This document shows, piece by piece, positions 17,796-26,669 of a DNA stretch of 64,000 bases. The notes beneath the pieces are model-generated. The model had not been told where the DNA came from and made no database searches. It worked only from the letters and a program-made list of their open reading frames with translations. The position numbers were made by a program, and so were the translations under genes. The DNA lies in the NCBI GenBank assembly GCA_035551675.1, contig DASZMV010000066.1, forward strand, positions 1 through 64,000, given 5' to 3'. Each line of letters starts with the position of its first letter. Position 1 is the first letter of the stretch. Origin of the DNA: JAFECT01 sp035551675. Lineage in GTDB: Bacteria; Pseudomonadota; Alphaproteobacteria; Caulobacterales; Caulobacteraceae.

Positions 17796-17824
17796 GCCAC
17801 GAAAAACACGAAAAGCACGAACAG
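17796..17824 (+). repeat. CACGAA-type intergenic repeat
   Basis: GCCACGAAAAACACGAAAAG and following CACGAAC form a short array of CACGAA units right after the lpd stop. It belongs to the same loose family as the arrays at 37555-37693 and 47853-48069. Confidence 0.45.
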
Positions 17825-17842
17825 GAATTGCTATTAATCCCG

Positions 17843-17978
17843 CTCATCCCCGCGAAAGCGGGGACCCCGGCTTTTTTGTTTTGAGGTTGAGTGCGCGCGT
17901 CGGTGCGAACATCTTCGAACTAAACATCGCTGCTGCAGGCGGAAAACACCTGGGTCCCCGCTTTCGCGGGGATGAGCG
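17843..17978. repeat. REP-like inverted pair (CCCCGCGAAAGCGGGG family)
   Basis: The left arm, 17843-17877, has stem CCCCGC, tetraloop GAAA, GCGGGG, then GACCCCGG and a run of T. The right arm, 17949-17978, is an inverted copy (GGGTCCCCGCTTTCGCGGGG then ATGAGCG). About 70 nt lie between. The left copy is positioned as the lpd terminator and the right copy as the terminator of the convergent 17993-18370 gene. Similar pairs occur at 31845-31990, with a single copy at 50051-50086. Confidence 0.8.
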
Positions 17979-17992
17979 GATGTATGGGGTGC

Positions 17993-18370
17993 TTACTCCG
18001 CGCGCACCACGAGGTAGCTGCGCTCGACCATGCGGCGCAGGCCCTCATAGGCCTCGGCGAGTTCCTCGAACGCGGCGCGCAGTTCGCCGAGTTTGGCGAT
18101 GCGTTCGCGCGTGACCGGGGTTTCGCCGCTCGATAGCGCCAGCGCTTCCTTTACCCACGCCGCGCGCGCCAGGGCGGCGGTCACCGCCACGCGTTGGAAG
18201 GTCGCCGCGTCGACCTGGCCCACCACGCGGGCGAGCACTTCGCGGTTGGACGCAAAGGCGGTGTAGTCGATCTGCTCCAGCTGGCCGCGCAGGCGGCGCT
18301 GGTCCTGGGGATCGGCGATCTCCGGCTCGAAGTGGTCGGCGGTAACGCGCCGGGTTCGGATGGACGACAT
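17993..18370 (-). CDS. Conserved hypothetical, helical, 125 aa
   Basis: Predicted almost entirely alpha-helical, with charged heptad-like segments (RRLRGQLEQI, FEELAEAYEGLRRM) and no signal peptide, membrane segment or catalytic motif. I do not recognise a family. It starts at the ATG at 18370 (M-S-S-I-R-T-R-R). It precedes no gene on its strand and is separated from xerC by about 150 nt of unremarkable DNA. It is likely a real gene because of clean codon use and flanking terminator-like repeats. Confidence 0.6.
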   Translation of the reverse strand: MSSIRTRRVTADHFEPEIADPQDQRRLRGQLEQIDYTAFASNREVLARVVGQVDAATFQRVAVTAALARAAWVKEALALSSGETPVTRERIAKLGELRAAFEELAEAYEGLRRMVERSYLVVRAE

Positions 18371-18518
18371 GACGGGCCTCCGCCTTTGCCCGCCAGCATA
18401 GCCCCCAGGGCTTAACCGCGTCTTGCCGCCCGGGGCCGCTGGACTCGTGGACAGATCGCCCGCTTCAGCCGTGGCTTCTCAGGGTTCCGGTCCTGGGCAG
18501 CCGCAGGCTTGGAACCGG

Positions 18519-19466
18519 TCAGGCGCGGGGGTGGGCCTTGGCGTAGGCTTTCAACAGGCGCTCGGCGTCCACCGCGGCGTACTTCTGGGTGGTCGACAGC
18601 GAGGCGTGGCCGAGCAGTTCCTGGATCGAGCGCAGGTCCGCGCCCGCGCCCAACAGATGCGTCGCGAAGGAATGGCGCAGCGCGTGCGGCGTCGCGCTCT
18701 TCGGCAAACCGAGGCGGCCGCGCAAGCGCTGCACCGTCGCCTGCACCTGGCGCGGCGACAGCGCCCCGCCGCGCGCGGCGCGGAACAGCGGCTCGGTCGG
18801 CGGCAAGGGCCAGGGGACTTCTTTCAGATAGGCGTCGACCGCTTCGCGCACCGCCGGCAGCACCGGCACGATGCGCGTCTTCGAACCCTTGCCCTTGATG
18901 CGCAGCACCTGCGGCAACGGCGCGTCCGCGCGCGTCAGCGACAGCGCTTCGGAAATCCGCAGGCCGCAGCCGTAAAGCAGCGTCAGAACCGCGCGGTCGC
19001 GCGCCAGCGTCCACGCCGCCGCGTCGGGATCGGCCTCGGACTCTTCGAGCATCCCCTTCGCCTGATCTTCGCTGACCGGCCGCGGCAGCGAGGGCGGCAA
19101 ACGCGGACCGCGCACCAGCGCCACGGCGGGATTGGCGATGTCGAGTCGGCGGTCGAGCCATTTGTGAAAGCCGCGGATGGCGGAGATCAGCTGGCTGAGC
19201 GACCGCGGCGCCAGCGCGCTGTCGCCCTTGCGGCGCGAGGCGAGATAGGCGCGCAGTTCCGCGGCCGTCACCTCGCCGAGTGCGCCGACGCTCAGCGCGT
19301 CGCCGCGGTGCGTGTCGAGGAAGCCGAGATAGTCGCCGACGTTGCGCGCATAGGCTTCCAGCGTGCGCGGTGATGAACGGCGCTCGTCGCGCATGTAGGC
19401 GATGTAGGCAAGGAGCGCTTCGCGCGTCGGCGCGGTGCGCTCGGGTTGGGCTACAGGACGGGCCAC
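18519..19466 (-). CDS. xerC: Tyrosine recombinase XerC
   Basis: 315 aa from the GTG at 19466, which has GGAG just upstream; the longer open frame reaches back into the DUF484 gene and is not believable. An N-terminal SAM-like core-binding domain (about 10-110) precedes the catalytic domain with Arg170, Lys196, His261-x-x-Arg264, His287 and nucleophile Tyr296 in TQKYAAV. XerC with XerD resolves chromosome dimers at dif during division. The start overlaps the end of the DUF484 gene by 16 nt, and this DUF484-xerC pair is a common proteobacterial arrangement, indicating cotranscription. Confidence 0.93.
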   Translation of the reverse strand: MARPVAQPERTAPTREALLAYIAYMRDERRSSPRTLEAYARNVGDYLGFLDTHRGDALSVGALGEVTAAELRAYLASRRKGDSALAPRSLSQLISAIRGFHKWLDRRLDIANPAVALVRGPRLPPSLPRPVSEDQAKGMLEESEADPDAAAWTLARDRAVLTLLYGCGLRISEALSLTRADAPLPQVLRIKGKGSKTRIVPVLPAVREAVDAYLKEVPWPLPPTEPLFRAARGGALSPRQVQATVQRLRGRLGLPKSATPHALRHSFATHLLGAGADLRSIQELLGHASLSTTQKYAAVDAERLLKAYAKAHPRA

Positions 19467-20167
19467 CGCTCCGCCGTACGCTCGACCACCCGGGCCACGA
19501 AAGCCACGAGCTCGGCGCCCATGTCGTGAGAGAAGCCTTCCGGATCGGGCGACCCGAACGCCACCAAGGCCGGGCGCGCCTGCGACCACAGCGATAAGCG
19601 CACCAGGGCGGAGCTCCTCACCTCGGCCGCCCGTTCGGCGAACATGCCCTCGTTGCCGGTGTCTTGGCCCAGGCGCGACAGGCCGTCGGGGCCCAGCAGC
19701 ATGTCGACCACGCTCTCTTCCAGCGGACGCCAGCCGTGGGGCACGCCGCCCGGACGCTCCAGCGCGATGACGCCGGTGACCAGGCCGAAGCGATGCCGCG
19801 CCGCGTCGTCGAGCCGGCGCGCGAGGTCGGTGTGGTTGCGGCTCTCCAGAACATCGATCACGGCCGCGTGGGTCTGGGCCTGGGCGGCGAAATTGGCGCG
19901 CGCGACCTGTTCGATCGCCTTGCGCGCGCCGCTCTCGCGCGCGGCGACCGCCTCCAGTCTCGCCAGGGCCGCGCGGCCGAAGTCGACCACGTTGGGCCCG
20001 GTCGGCTTTAAGTGCAGCGTCTCGTGCAGCTCGCGGTCATGGGCGAGGTGTTCGGGGTGGGCCTGCAGAAAGGCGCGCACCTGGGGCCAGGAGGGCTCGC
20101 CCGCTTTGGGTTCGGCGGGATCGATTTCCGGCGCATCGTTCGCCGCGATGAGATCACGCGTGGTCAC
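19451..20167 (-). CDS. DUF484 family protein (GAF-like)
   Basis: 238 aa starting at the GTG at 20167, which overlaps the stop of the upstream aldolase gene as GTGA. DUF484 proteins have a short helical N-terminus (here WPQVRAFLQAHPEHLAHDREL) and a GAF-like domain, and are almost always next to xerC. Their biochemical role is not established. Cytoplasmic, with no membrane segment. The gene lies in an operon fsa-like, DUF484, xerC. Confidence 0.87.
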   Translation of the reverse strand: MTTRDLIAANDAPEIDPAEPKAGEPSWPQVRAFLQAHPEHLAHDRELHETLHLKPTGPNVVDFGRAALARLEAVAARESGARKAIEQVARANFAAQAQTHAAVIDVLESRNHTDLARRLDDAARHRFGLVTGVIALERPGGVPHGWRPLEESVVDMLLGPDGLSRLGQDTGNEGMFAERAAEVRSSALVRLSLWSQARPALVAFGSPDPEGFSHDMGAELVAFVARVVERTAERWPVL

Positions 20168-20817
20168 AGTATCGATTGCCCCGTCTTCGCCCAGTCGCTC
20201 ATGAACTGTTCAAGACCCTTTTCGGTTAAGGGGTGCTTGACGAGGTCCCTGAACACCTGCGGCGGGATGGTCGCACAGTCGGCGCCGGCGATGGCCGCGT
20301 CGCGCACGTGGGCCGAGGTGCGGATCGAGGCGGCCAGGATGTCGGTGTCGAACTCGAAGTTGTCGTAGATCGCCCGGATCTCGCGGATCAGGTCCATCCC
20401 CTCGGCCCCATAGTCGTCCAGCCGTCCGATGAACGGCGAGATGAACCCCGCCCCGGCCTTGGCCGCCAGCAGCGCTTGGGAGGCGGTGAAACACAGGGTC
20501 ACATTCACCTGGATGCCCTGGCGCGACAGCTCGTGAGTCGCCTTCAGCCCGTCCCAGGTCAGGGGGACCTTCACCGCCACATTGGGGGCGATGGCCGCCA
20601 GCTTCTCGCCCTCGCGGATCATCGCGCCCGCTTCGGTCGCCGCCACCTCGGCCGAGACCGGGCCGTCCACCAGGGAACAGATCTCGGCGATCACCTCGGC
20701 CATGGGCCGGCCGGCCTTGGCGATCAGGGTCGGGTTGGTGGTCACCCCGTCGACCAGGCCGGTCGAGGCGAGGTCGGCGATCAGGGCGGTATCGGCGGTG
20801 TCCACGAAGAGCTGCAT
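20164..20817 (-). CDS. fsa: Transaldolase / fructose-6-phosphate aldolase-like protein
   Basis: A 217-aa TIM barrel of the small TalC/FSA class: MQLFVDTADTA at the start, VTTNPTLIAKAG, the Schiff-base lysine in VAVKVPLTWDG and FISPFIGRLDD. The length matches FSA/TalC (about 214-222 aa), not the longer TalB. It would transfer or cleave three-carbon units between sugar phosphates. Whether it acts as transaldolase or fructose-6-phosphate aldolase cannot be told by eye. The ATG at 20817 is preceded by GGAG-like sequence. It is divergent from priA with a 120-nt promoter region between. Confidence 0.92.
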   Translation of the reverse strand: MQLFVDTADTALIADLASTGLVDGVTTNPTLIAKAGRPMAEVIAEICSLVDGPVSAEVAATEAGAMIREGEKLAAIAPNVAVKVPLTWDGLKATHELSRQGIQVNVTLCFTASQALLAAKAGAGFISPFIGRLDDYGAEGMDLIREIRAIYDNFEFDTDILAASIRTSAHVRDAAIAGADCATIPPQVFRDLVKHPLTEKGLEQFMSDWAKTGQSIL

Positions 20818-20937
20818 GGGGAGATCCTTTGGGATTTGCGCCGTCTTCCTAGTCCACGCGGATTCGGCGCGCGACAAAATCCCCCGGCTGAGCTTGGGTC
20901 GTCGAAAGTCCCGATCCTCCCCAGATAGAATAGAGCC

Positions 20938-23097
20938 GTGAGAATCGCCCAGGTCCTGTTGCCCCTGCCGCTGGCGGAAGCCTTCGACTACGAGATCCCC
21001 GACGGGCTCGAAGTGGCGGTGGGCGACCACGTCATCGTGCCGCTCGGCCCGCGCGAGGTCTGGGGCGTGGTGCGCGGCCTGAAGGACGGCGCCGGGTTCA
21101 ACCGGCCGCTGAAGCCCGTGCTCGAGCGCGTCGAGGTCGAACCCCTGCCGGTGGGGACACTCAGCTTTGTCGAATGGGCCGCCCACTGGCAGGTCGCGCC
21201 GCCGGGCGATCCGCTGGCCATCGCACTGCGGGGCCTGCGCGCCGAGCCGCCGCGCCCGTCCAGGCGCCTGTTCGTCACCGGCAAGCCGACCGCGCGCCCC
21301 ACGCCCGCGCGCGAACGCGTGCTGGAAGCCGCCGTCGCCGGCGCGCCCACGGCCGCGGGCCTGGCCAAGGTCGCCGGAGTCTCGGCCGGGGTGGTGAAGG
21401 CGCTGCTCGACGAAGGCGTGCTCGACATCGAAGACGTTCCGCCGTCCCGCGAATGGCCCAGGCCCGATCCGGCCCACGCCGAGGCGAAACTGAGTGTGAG
21501 CCAGGGAGCCGCCGCGCGCGCCCTGAACGCCATGATCGACGAGCGCGCGTTTCGCGTCGCCCTGCTCGACGGCGTCACCGGCTCGGGCAAGACCGAGGTC
21601 TATCTCGAAACCGTCGCGCACCAGTTGGCTGCCGATCCCGACGCCCAGATTCTTGTGCTGTTGCCCGAGATCGCGCTCACCCAGGCCGTCATCGCACGCT
21701 TCACCGAACGCTTCGGCGCCGAGCCGGCCGAATGGCACTCCGCCATCTCGTCGACCAAACGCCGCAAGGTCTGGGACGCGGTGGCCGACGGCCGCGCGCG
21801 CATCGTGGTCGGCGCGCGCTCGGCGCTGTTCCTGCCGTTCCGCACGCTGAAACTCATCGTCATCGACGAGGAGCACGACGGTTCGTTCAAGCAGGACGAC
21901 GGTTTCATCTATCATGCCCGCGATCTCGCCATCGCCCGCGCACGCATCGAGACCGCCTCGGTGGTGCTGGCGTCGGCGACACCGTCGCTGGAAACGCTGT
22001 GGAATGTGGAACAGGGCCGCTATCGCTGGCTGCGGCTCGCGGCGCGGCATGGGCGGGCCGAAGAACCCGAGGTCGACCTCATCGACCTGCGCGCGCATCC
22101 GCCCGAGCACGGCCACTGGCTGTCGGCGCCTTTGGTCACGGCGCTGAAAGAGACCATCGCCCGCGGCGAACAGGCGCTGTTGTTCCTCAATCGCCGCGGC
22201 TATGCGCCGGTGGTGATCTGCAAGGCGTGCGGGCAGCGCATGACCTCGCCCGACAGCGACAGCTGGCTGGTCGAGCACCGCTACACCGGTCGCCTGGTCT
22301 GCCACCTGACCGGCTTTTCCATGCCCAAGCCGAAGACCTGCCCTCACTGCGCCGCGGCGGACTCGCTCGTCGCCATCGGCCCCGGCGTCGAACGCATCGA
22401 AGAAGAGGTGAAGCGCTTGTTCCCCGAAGCCCGGGTGGAGGTGTTCTCCTCCGACACCGCGCCGGACGGCGAAACCGCGCGCGAATTGATTGCGCGCATG
22501 GAGCGCGGCGAGATCGACGTGATGGTGGCGACCCAGGCCGCGGCCAAGGGGCACAACTTTCCGATGCTGACCCTGGTCGGCGTGGTCGACGCGGATCTGG
22601 GTTTGAAGGGCGGCGATCTGCGCGCGGGCGAGCGCACCTTCCAGCTCCTGGCGCAGGTGGCGGGACGCGCCGGCCGCGCGGAGCATCCGGGGCGGGCCCT
22701 GCTGCAGACCTGGACGCCGGAGCATCCGGTGATGCAGGCCCTGAAGGCGCGCGACCGCGACGCCTTTGTAGCCGCCGAAAGCGCCGATCGCGAAGCGTCG
22801 AAGCTCCCGCCCTACGGCCGCCTCGTCGCGATCATCGTGTCGAGCGAAAATCCAACCGCGCTGGACGGCGTGGTGCGCGCGCTCGCCGCCGCGGTGCCCA
22901 ACGCCGAGGACGCCGAGGTCTATGGTCCCGCCGACGCGCCGCTGAGCCTGATCCGAGGCCGCCGCCGCAAACGCTTCCTGGTGCGCGCCGACCGCCGCGT
23001 CGACGTCCAGGGCTTGGTCTCGACCTGGCTCTCGCGCGTGAAGGTCCCGTCCTCGGTGCGCGTCGTGGTCGACGTGGATCCGTACAGTTTTCTGTAA
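20938..23097 (+). CDS. priA: Primosomal protein N' (replication restart helicase PriA)
   Basis: 719 aa starting at GTG 20938. The N-terminal DNA-binding part begins RIAQVLLPLPL. The helicase core has Walker A GVTGSGKT (Lys218), DEEHD (about 311) and motif VI QVAGRAGRA. PriA reloads the replisome at stalled forks. The zinc-binding insert is unusual: C428/C431 and C468/C471 are present, but the other expected pairs read S437/S440 and C455/T458. Three of the eight canonical cysteines are therefore replaced. This may be a lineage trait. The gene is monocistronic and followed by repeat DNA. Confidence 0.94.
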   Translation: MRIAQVLLPLPLAEAFDYEIPDGLEVAVGDHVIVPLGPREVWGVVRGLKDGAGFNRPLKPVLERVEVEPLPVGTLSFVEWAAHWQVAPPGDPLAIALRGLRAEPPRPSRRLFVTGKPTARPTPARERVLEAAVAGAPTAAGLAKVAGVSAGVVKALLDEGVLDIEDVPPSREWPRPDPAHAEAKLSVSQGAAARALNAMIDERAFRVALLDGVTGSGKTEVYLETVAHQLAADPDAQILVLLPEIALTQAVIARFTERFGAEPAEWHSAISSTKRRKVWDAVADGRARIVVGARSALFLPFRTLKLIVIDEEHDGSFKQDDGFIYHARDLAIARARIETASVVLASATPSLETLWNVEQGRYRWLRLAARHGRAEEPEVDLIDLRAHPPEHGHWLSAPLVTALKETIARGEQALLFLNRRGYAPVVICKACGQRMTSPDSDSWLVEHRYTGRLVCHLTGFSMPKPKTCPHCAAADSLVAIGPGVERIEEEVKRLFPEARVEVFSSDTAPDGETARELIARMERGEIDVMVATQAAAKGHNFPMLTLVGVVDADLGLKGGDLRAGERTFQLLAQVAGRAGRAEHPGRALLQTWTPEHPVMQALKARDRDAFVAAESADREASKLPPYGRLVAIIVSSENPTALDGVVRALAAAVPNAEDAEVYGPADAPLSLIRGRRRKRFLVRADRRVDVQGLVSTWLSRVKVPSSVRVVVDVDPYSFL

Positions 23098-23164
23098 ATC
23101 GCGCGTTGTTGGCGTAATGCAGAATGCGCGTCCGTTGAGCCTGCGTCGGCGCGCAGCGCCAATT

Positions 23165-23246
23165 AAACGCACAGCACGCAGAGGAAGATTGAGCGCTCAG
23201 TGGGGCTTCATCACTGCCGGCTCTGCGCTTCTCTGCGGTCTCTTCA
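23165..23246. repeat. Intergenic inverted repeat of CGCAGAG type
   Basis: AACGCACAGCACGCAGAGGA (from 23165) and CTCTGCGCTTCTCTGCGG (from 23221) are imperfect inverted copies between the convergent priA and MFS genes. They resemble the GCAGAG dispersed repeats seen in many bacterial intergenic regions. No gene is visible in 23098-23305. Confidence 0.5.
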
Positions 23247-23305
23247 TCCAAACGGCGCCTGCGGCGCGGTTCGCGCTGCCGTCCGCATCAAGGGCCCGCC
23301 GGCCT

Positions 23306-25012
23306 CTATGCCGACGGCGTCTCCGGCGTCGCGTCTTCGCCCAGTGCGCCCGCCACCACGCCTTCGCCGGGCTCGGCGAGCGGCTCGGCCTTCTGCGCGC
23401 CCGGAAGCCGCGATCGCAGCGGGAGTTCGGGAATAAACAGGGTTACGACGAAACCGATGATCGCGATTACCAACCCCGCCATGAAGACGTCCGCCATGGC
23501 GGCGGCGAAGGCGGCGCGGATCGGGGGATCGAGCACGAGCGCCTTGGCGTGGTGTCCGGCCATGGCGTTCTTCAGGAACATCTGCTGCAGGGCGTAGAAG
23601 CTCATCGGATGGCCGCCGGTGGTCCCGACCTTCAGCATCTCCTTGCTCAGCGACTGGTTCATGATCGCGCCGAAGATGGCGGCGCCGACCGTGGCGCCGA
23701 TCTGCCGGAAGAACTGGCTCGAACTTGTCGCGACGCCGATTCTCTCCATCGGCACGGCGTTCTGGATCGCCACGCTGTACAGGCCTTGCGACGGTCCAAG
23801 GCCGATGCCGAGCACGAACATGCGCACCATGACGCCGACGAGCGACGTGTGGGCGTCGATGCGCGTCAGCAGGAACAGTCCGCCGACCAGGCACAGACCG
23901 CCTGCGATCATCATTGGCTTATAGCGACCGGTCTTGGTCACCAGACGGCCCGATATGATCGCGGCGCCGATCAACCCGAACAGCAGCGGCAGCATGGCGA
24001 TGCCGCTTCGCGCCGGCGGCACGCCCAAGCCGAGCTGCAGATAGAGCACGACGAACAGCATCACGCCCATGAACGCCATGTTGACGATGAAGGCGGCGAT
24101 GTTGGACCAGGTGAACACCGGCGTCTTGAACAGGCCGAGCGGAAGGATCGGCTCTGGAAACAACCATTCGGTGATCAGGAACAGAAGAAGCGAGGCGCCG
24201 AAGACGCCATAGAGAATCAGAAGCTGCTGGGACGACCAGGCCGCGGCGGCCTCGTTTTCGCCGCCGCGCCCGCTGAGCGCGAGCAACAAGGGAACAAAGG
24301 CGGTGACCAGCAACAACGCGCCGAGGAAGTCGACCCTGCCGCCGCGGCCGCCCTTCAGCGCCGGCGTCTTCGTCCAGATCATGAACAGCGCCAGAAGCCC
24401 GAGCGGCAGGTTCACGTAGAAGCACCAGCGCCACCCTTCGATGACGAAGCCGCCGATGTCGGTGGTGGCGTAGTCGGTCAACGCACCGCCCAGCACCGGT
24501 CCGACAAGCGCCGCCACGCCGAACATGCCGCCGAAATAACCCGACAGCTTCCCGCGTTCGCGCGGCGGATAGAGGTCCGCCATCACCGCGAAGGCGCTGG
24601 TGAACAGCGCGCCGCCGCCGACGCCCTGCAGGCCGCGCGCGGCGATCAGCTGGACCATGCCGCCGTGCAGGAACGGCAGGTCCGGGATTTCGCCCGCGAG
24701 GCCGCACAGCCAAGACCCGGCCAGGAAGACCACGGTCCCTACCAGCAGAATTCCCTTGCGCCCGAACAGGTCGCCGAGTTTGCCCCAGATCGGCACCGTC
24801 ACCGTCGAGGTGAGGAGATAGATGGTGGTGATCCAGGAATAGAGATTGAGACCCTGAAACTGGGCCACGATACGGGGCATCGCCGTGCCGACCACGTTCT
24901 GATCCATCGCGCTCATCAGCAGCACGATCATCAGCGCGATCACGGTGATGCGCCGTTCCTGGGGGCTGGCCTCGACGGGCGTTATCTCGGCGGGCTTTGG
25001 CTCGACGGTCAT
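23306..25012 (-). CDS. DHA2-family MFS multidrug exporter
   Basis: 568 aa with about 14 predicted transmembrane helices. Diagnostic features are the TMS1 motif D1-like MDQNVVGTAMP, the A motif GKLGDLFGRK between TMS2 and 3, and motif C-like LVGPVLGGAL in TMS5. These place it in the EmrB/QacA (DHA2) drug:H+ antiporter family of the inner membrane. No EmrA-type membrane fusion partner or TetR regulator is adjacent, so the substrate is unknown. The C-terminal tail after TMS14 is charged and cytoplasmic. TerC lies 88 nt downstream on the same strand. Confidence 0.92.
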   Translation of the reverse strand: MTVEPKPAEITPVEASPQERRITVIALMIVLLMSAMDQNVVGTAMPRIVAQFQGLNLYSWITTIYLLTSTVTVPIWGKLGDLFGRKGILLVGTVVFLAGSWLCGLAGEIPDLPFLHGGMVQLIAARGLQGVGGGALFTSAFAVMADLYPPRERGKLSGYFGGMFGVAALVGPVLGGALTDYATTDIGGFVIEGWRWCFYVNLPLGLLALFMIWTKTPALKGGRGGRVDFLGALLLVTAFVPLLLALSGRGGENEAAAAWSSQQLLILYGVFGASLLLFLITEWLFPEPILPLGLFKTPVFTWSNIAAFIVNMAFMGVMLFVVLYLQLGLGVPPARSGIAMLPLLFGLIGAAIISGRLVTKTGRYKPMMIAGGLCLVGGLFLLTRIDAHTSLVGVMVRMFVLGIGLGPSQGLYSVAIQNAVPMERIGVATSSSQFFRQIGATVGAAIFGAIMNQSLSKEMLKVGTTGGHPMSFYALQQMFLKNAMAGHHAKALVLDPPIRAAFAAAMADVFMAGLVIAIIGFVVTLFIPELPLRSRLPGAQKAEPLAEPGEGVVAGALGEDATPETPSA

Positions 25013-25099
25013 GAGGACACTCCGAAGGGCGGGCGGTTTACCACGCGGAACAGCGTTGCGGGAAAACCAATCGTCCCCATCTCTAGTGTGAGGCCAAAT

Positions 25100-25846
25100 C
25101 TAATGTGAGGAAGGCCCCCGCAGACGTCTGGCGCGCCGGGCCAGGGCGTTCAGGCACTCGACCGCCGCCGCAAACCCCATCGCGACATAGATATAGGTCT
25201 TGGGCACTTCGACGCCGAAGCCGTCGGCGATCAGCACCATGCCGATCATCATCAGAAACCCCAGCGCGAGCATGACGACGGTGGGGTTCTTGGCGATCCA
25301 CCGCGCCAGCGGTCCCGACGCCACCAGCATCAGAAGCACCGCGATGGTCACCGCCAGGAACATGATCGGCAGCTGATTGGTCATGCCGACCGCGGTCAGG
25401 ATGCTGTCGATGGAAAAAACCAGGTCCAGCAGCAGGATCTGAACGATGGCCATGGCGAAGGCGGTCGCCGCCGGGCTGGAGTCCTTCCTGCGCTCCGGGT
25501 CTGGGTCCACGTGGTCGTGGATCTCGGTCACCGACTTCCACAGCAGGAACAGGCCCCCCGCCACCATGATCAGGTCCCGGATCGAGAAGCCGTGGCCCAT
25601 GACCGTGACCACGGGCTCGGTCAGGCTGGTCATGAAGACCAGGGCGCCCAGCAGCACCAGCCGAAGGACCAGGGCCAGGAGCAGGCCGACGCTGCGCGCC
25701 CGGGCCCGAATCGTCTCGGGCAGCTTGTTGGTGAGCAGGGCGACGAAGACCAGGTTGTCGACGCCGAGGACCACCTCCAGCACGATCAGGGTGAGCAGGG
25801 CCACCCAGGCGCTCGGATCGTAGGCGAGGGCGGTGAGCTCTTGCAT
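25100..25846 (-). CDS. TerC family membrane protein
   Basis: 248 aa with seven or eight hydrophobic helices. The TerC hallmark acidic residues in membrane segments are visible: VLEVVLGVDNLVF near the N-terminus and LDLVFSIDSILTAVGM in the middle. These two conserved E/D-containing helices are shared with the tellurite-resistance TerC and YgdQ/Alx proteins, now linked to manganese export or metalation of secreted proteins. The cytoplasmic loop about 125-145 is charged (DHVDPDPERRKD). The physiological role here is not clear from context. It is divergent from the ATP synthase operon. Confidence 0.9.
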   Translation of the reverse strand: MQELTALAYDPSAWVALLTLIVLEVVLGVDNLVFVALLTNKLPETIRARARSVGLLLALVLRLVLLGALVFMTSLTEPVVTVMGHGFSIRDLIMVAGGLFLLWKSVTEIHDHVDPDPERRKDSSPAATAFAMAIVQILLLDLVFSIDSILTAVGMTNQLPIMFLAVTIAVLLMLVASGPLARWIAKNPTVVMLALGFLMMIGMVLIADGFGVEVPKTYIYVAMGFAAAVECLNALARRARRLRGPSSH

Positions 25847-26110
25847 CGAGGCGTCCGGGGCCGGCGGACAGGTCGCCGCAGCCCTCTATCGGCGTCCGGC
25901 GACCGGGCATCAAGACCTTGATTCCACAAGGGCCGGCGGGTGCTTTCGCGCATGTTGCAGCGCCATAAACTGCGTGCTATCAGGCGCCCGGCTTCGCGCG
26001 GGGCGGTCTTTCTCAAGGCCGCCTCGTTCGTGCTTTCCCAAGCGGTTCAAGTCTTTAGCCTCGCGGCCCCGCGTCGCGAACGGCGTCTCAAAACACGGGT
26101 CGGGTTCCAG

Positions 26111-26665
26111 GTGGCTGACGATTTCCGAGAGACCGAAGTCGGCGAGCGCTACGCGCTGGCGCTGTTCGACCTGGCGGTCGAAACCGGCGCGGTCGACGCG
26201 GTCCGCCAGGACCTGAACGAGCTCTCGGCCATGATCGGCGAAAGCGCCGACCTGCGCCGCGTGCTGACCTCCCCGGCCTTCGCCTCGGAAGACAAGGCCA
26301 AGGCGCTGGATGCGCTGGCCAGACAGACCGGCTTCCAGCCCGTCACCGTCAAGTTCCTGGGTCTGCTGGCCGAAAACCGCCGCGCCTCGCAGCTGCGCGC
26401 GGTGATCGCGAGCTTCCGCAAGCTCGACGACAAGCGCCGCGGCGTGGTCGCCGCCACCGTCACCACCGCGCTTCCGCTGACCGACGCCCAGCGTCAGGGC
26501 CTCGCCGCCGCGCTGTCGCAGGCGCTGGGCAAGGCGCCCGAAATCACCACCGCCGTCGATCCGTCGATCCTGGGCGGCGTCAAGGTGCGCGTCGGATCGC
26601 GCCTCTACGACGCCTCGCTCAAGACCCGCCTCGACTCCCTCAAGTTCGCCCTGAAGAGAGCGTAA
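26111..26665 (+). CDS. atpH: ATP synthase F1 subunit delta
   Basis: 184 aa from the GTG at 26111, the start that gives the family length; the frame is open further upstream but without conserved sequence. It has the OSCP/delta pattern: an N-terminal helical domain beginning ERYALALFDLA, then a C-terminal VTTALPLTDAQRQGL and ILGGVKVRVG. Delta links the F1 head to the peripheral stalk. It is first in the F1 operon, 4 nt before atpA. The F0 genes are not in the window, which is the usual split arrangement in Alphaproteobacteria. A weak promoter-like pair (TTGCAG 25955, CTATCA 25977) lies upstream. Confidence 0.93.
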   Translation: MADDFRETEVGERYALALFDLAVETGAVDAVRQDLNELSAMIGESADLRRVLTSPAFASEDKAKALDALARQTGFQPVTVKFLGLLAENRRASQLRAVIASFRKLDDKRRGVVAATVTTALPLTDAQRQGLAAALSQALGKAPEITTAVDPSILGGVKVRVGSRLYDASLKTRLDSLKFALKRA

Positions 26666-26669
26666 GACC

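Noticed and set aside
20164..23172. Very long minus-strand open frame (about 1000 codons) antisense to priA
   Set aside because: High GC leaves antisense frames open. Only the last 217 codons (the aldolase) have family motifs, with their own ATG at 20817; the rest is shadow of priA.
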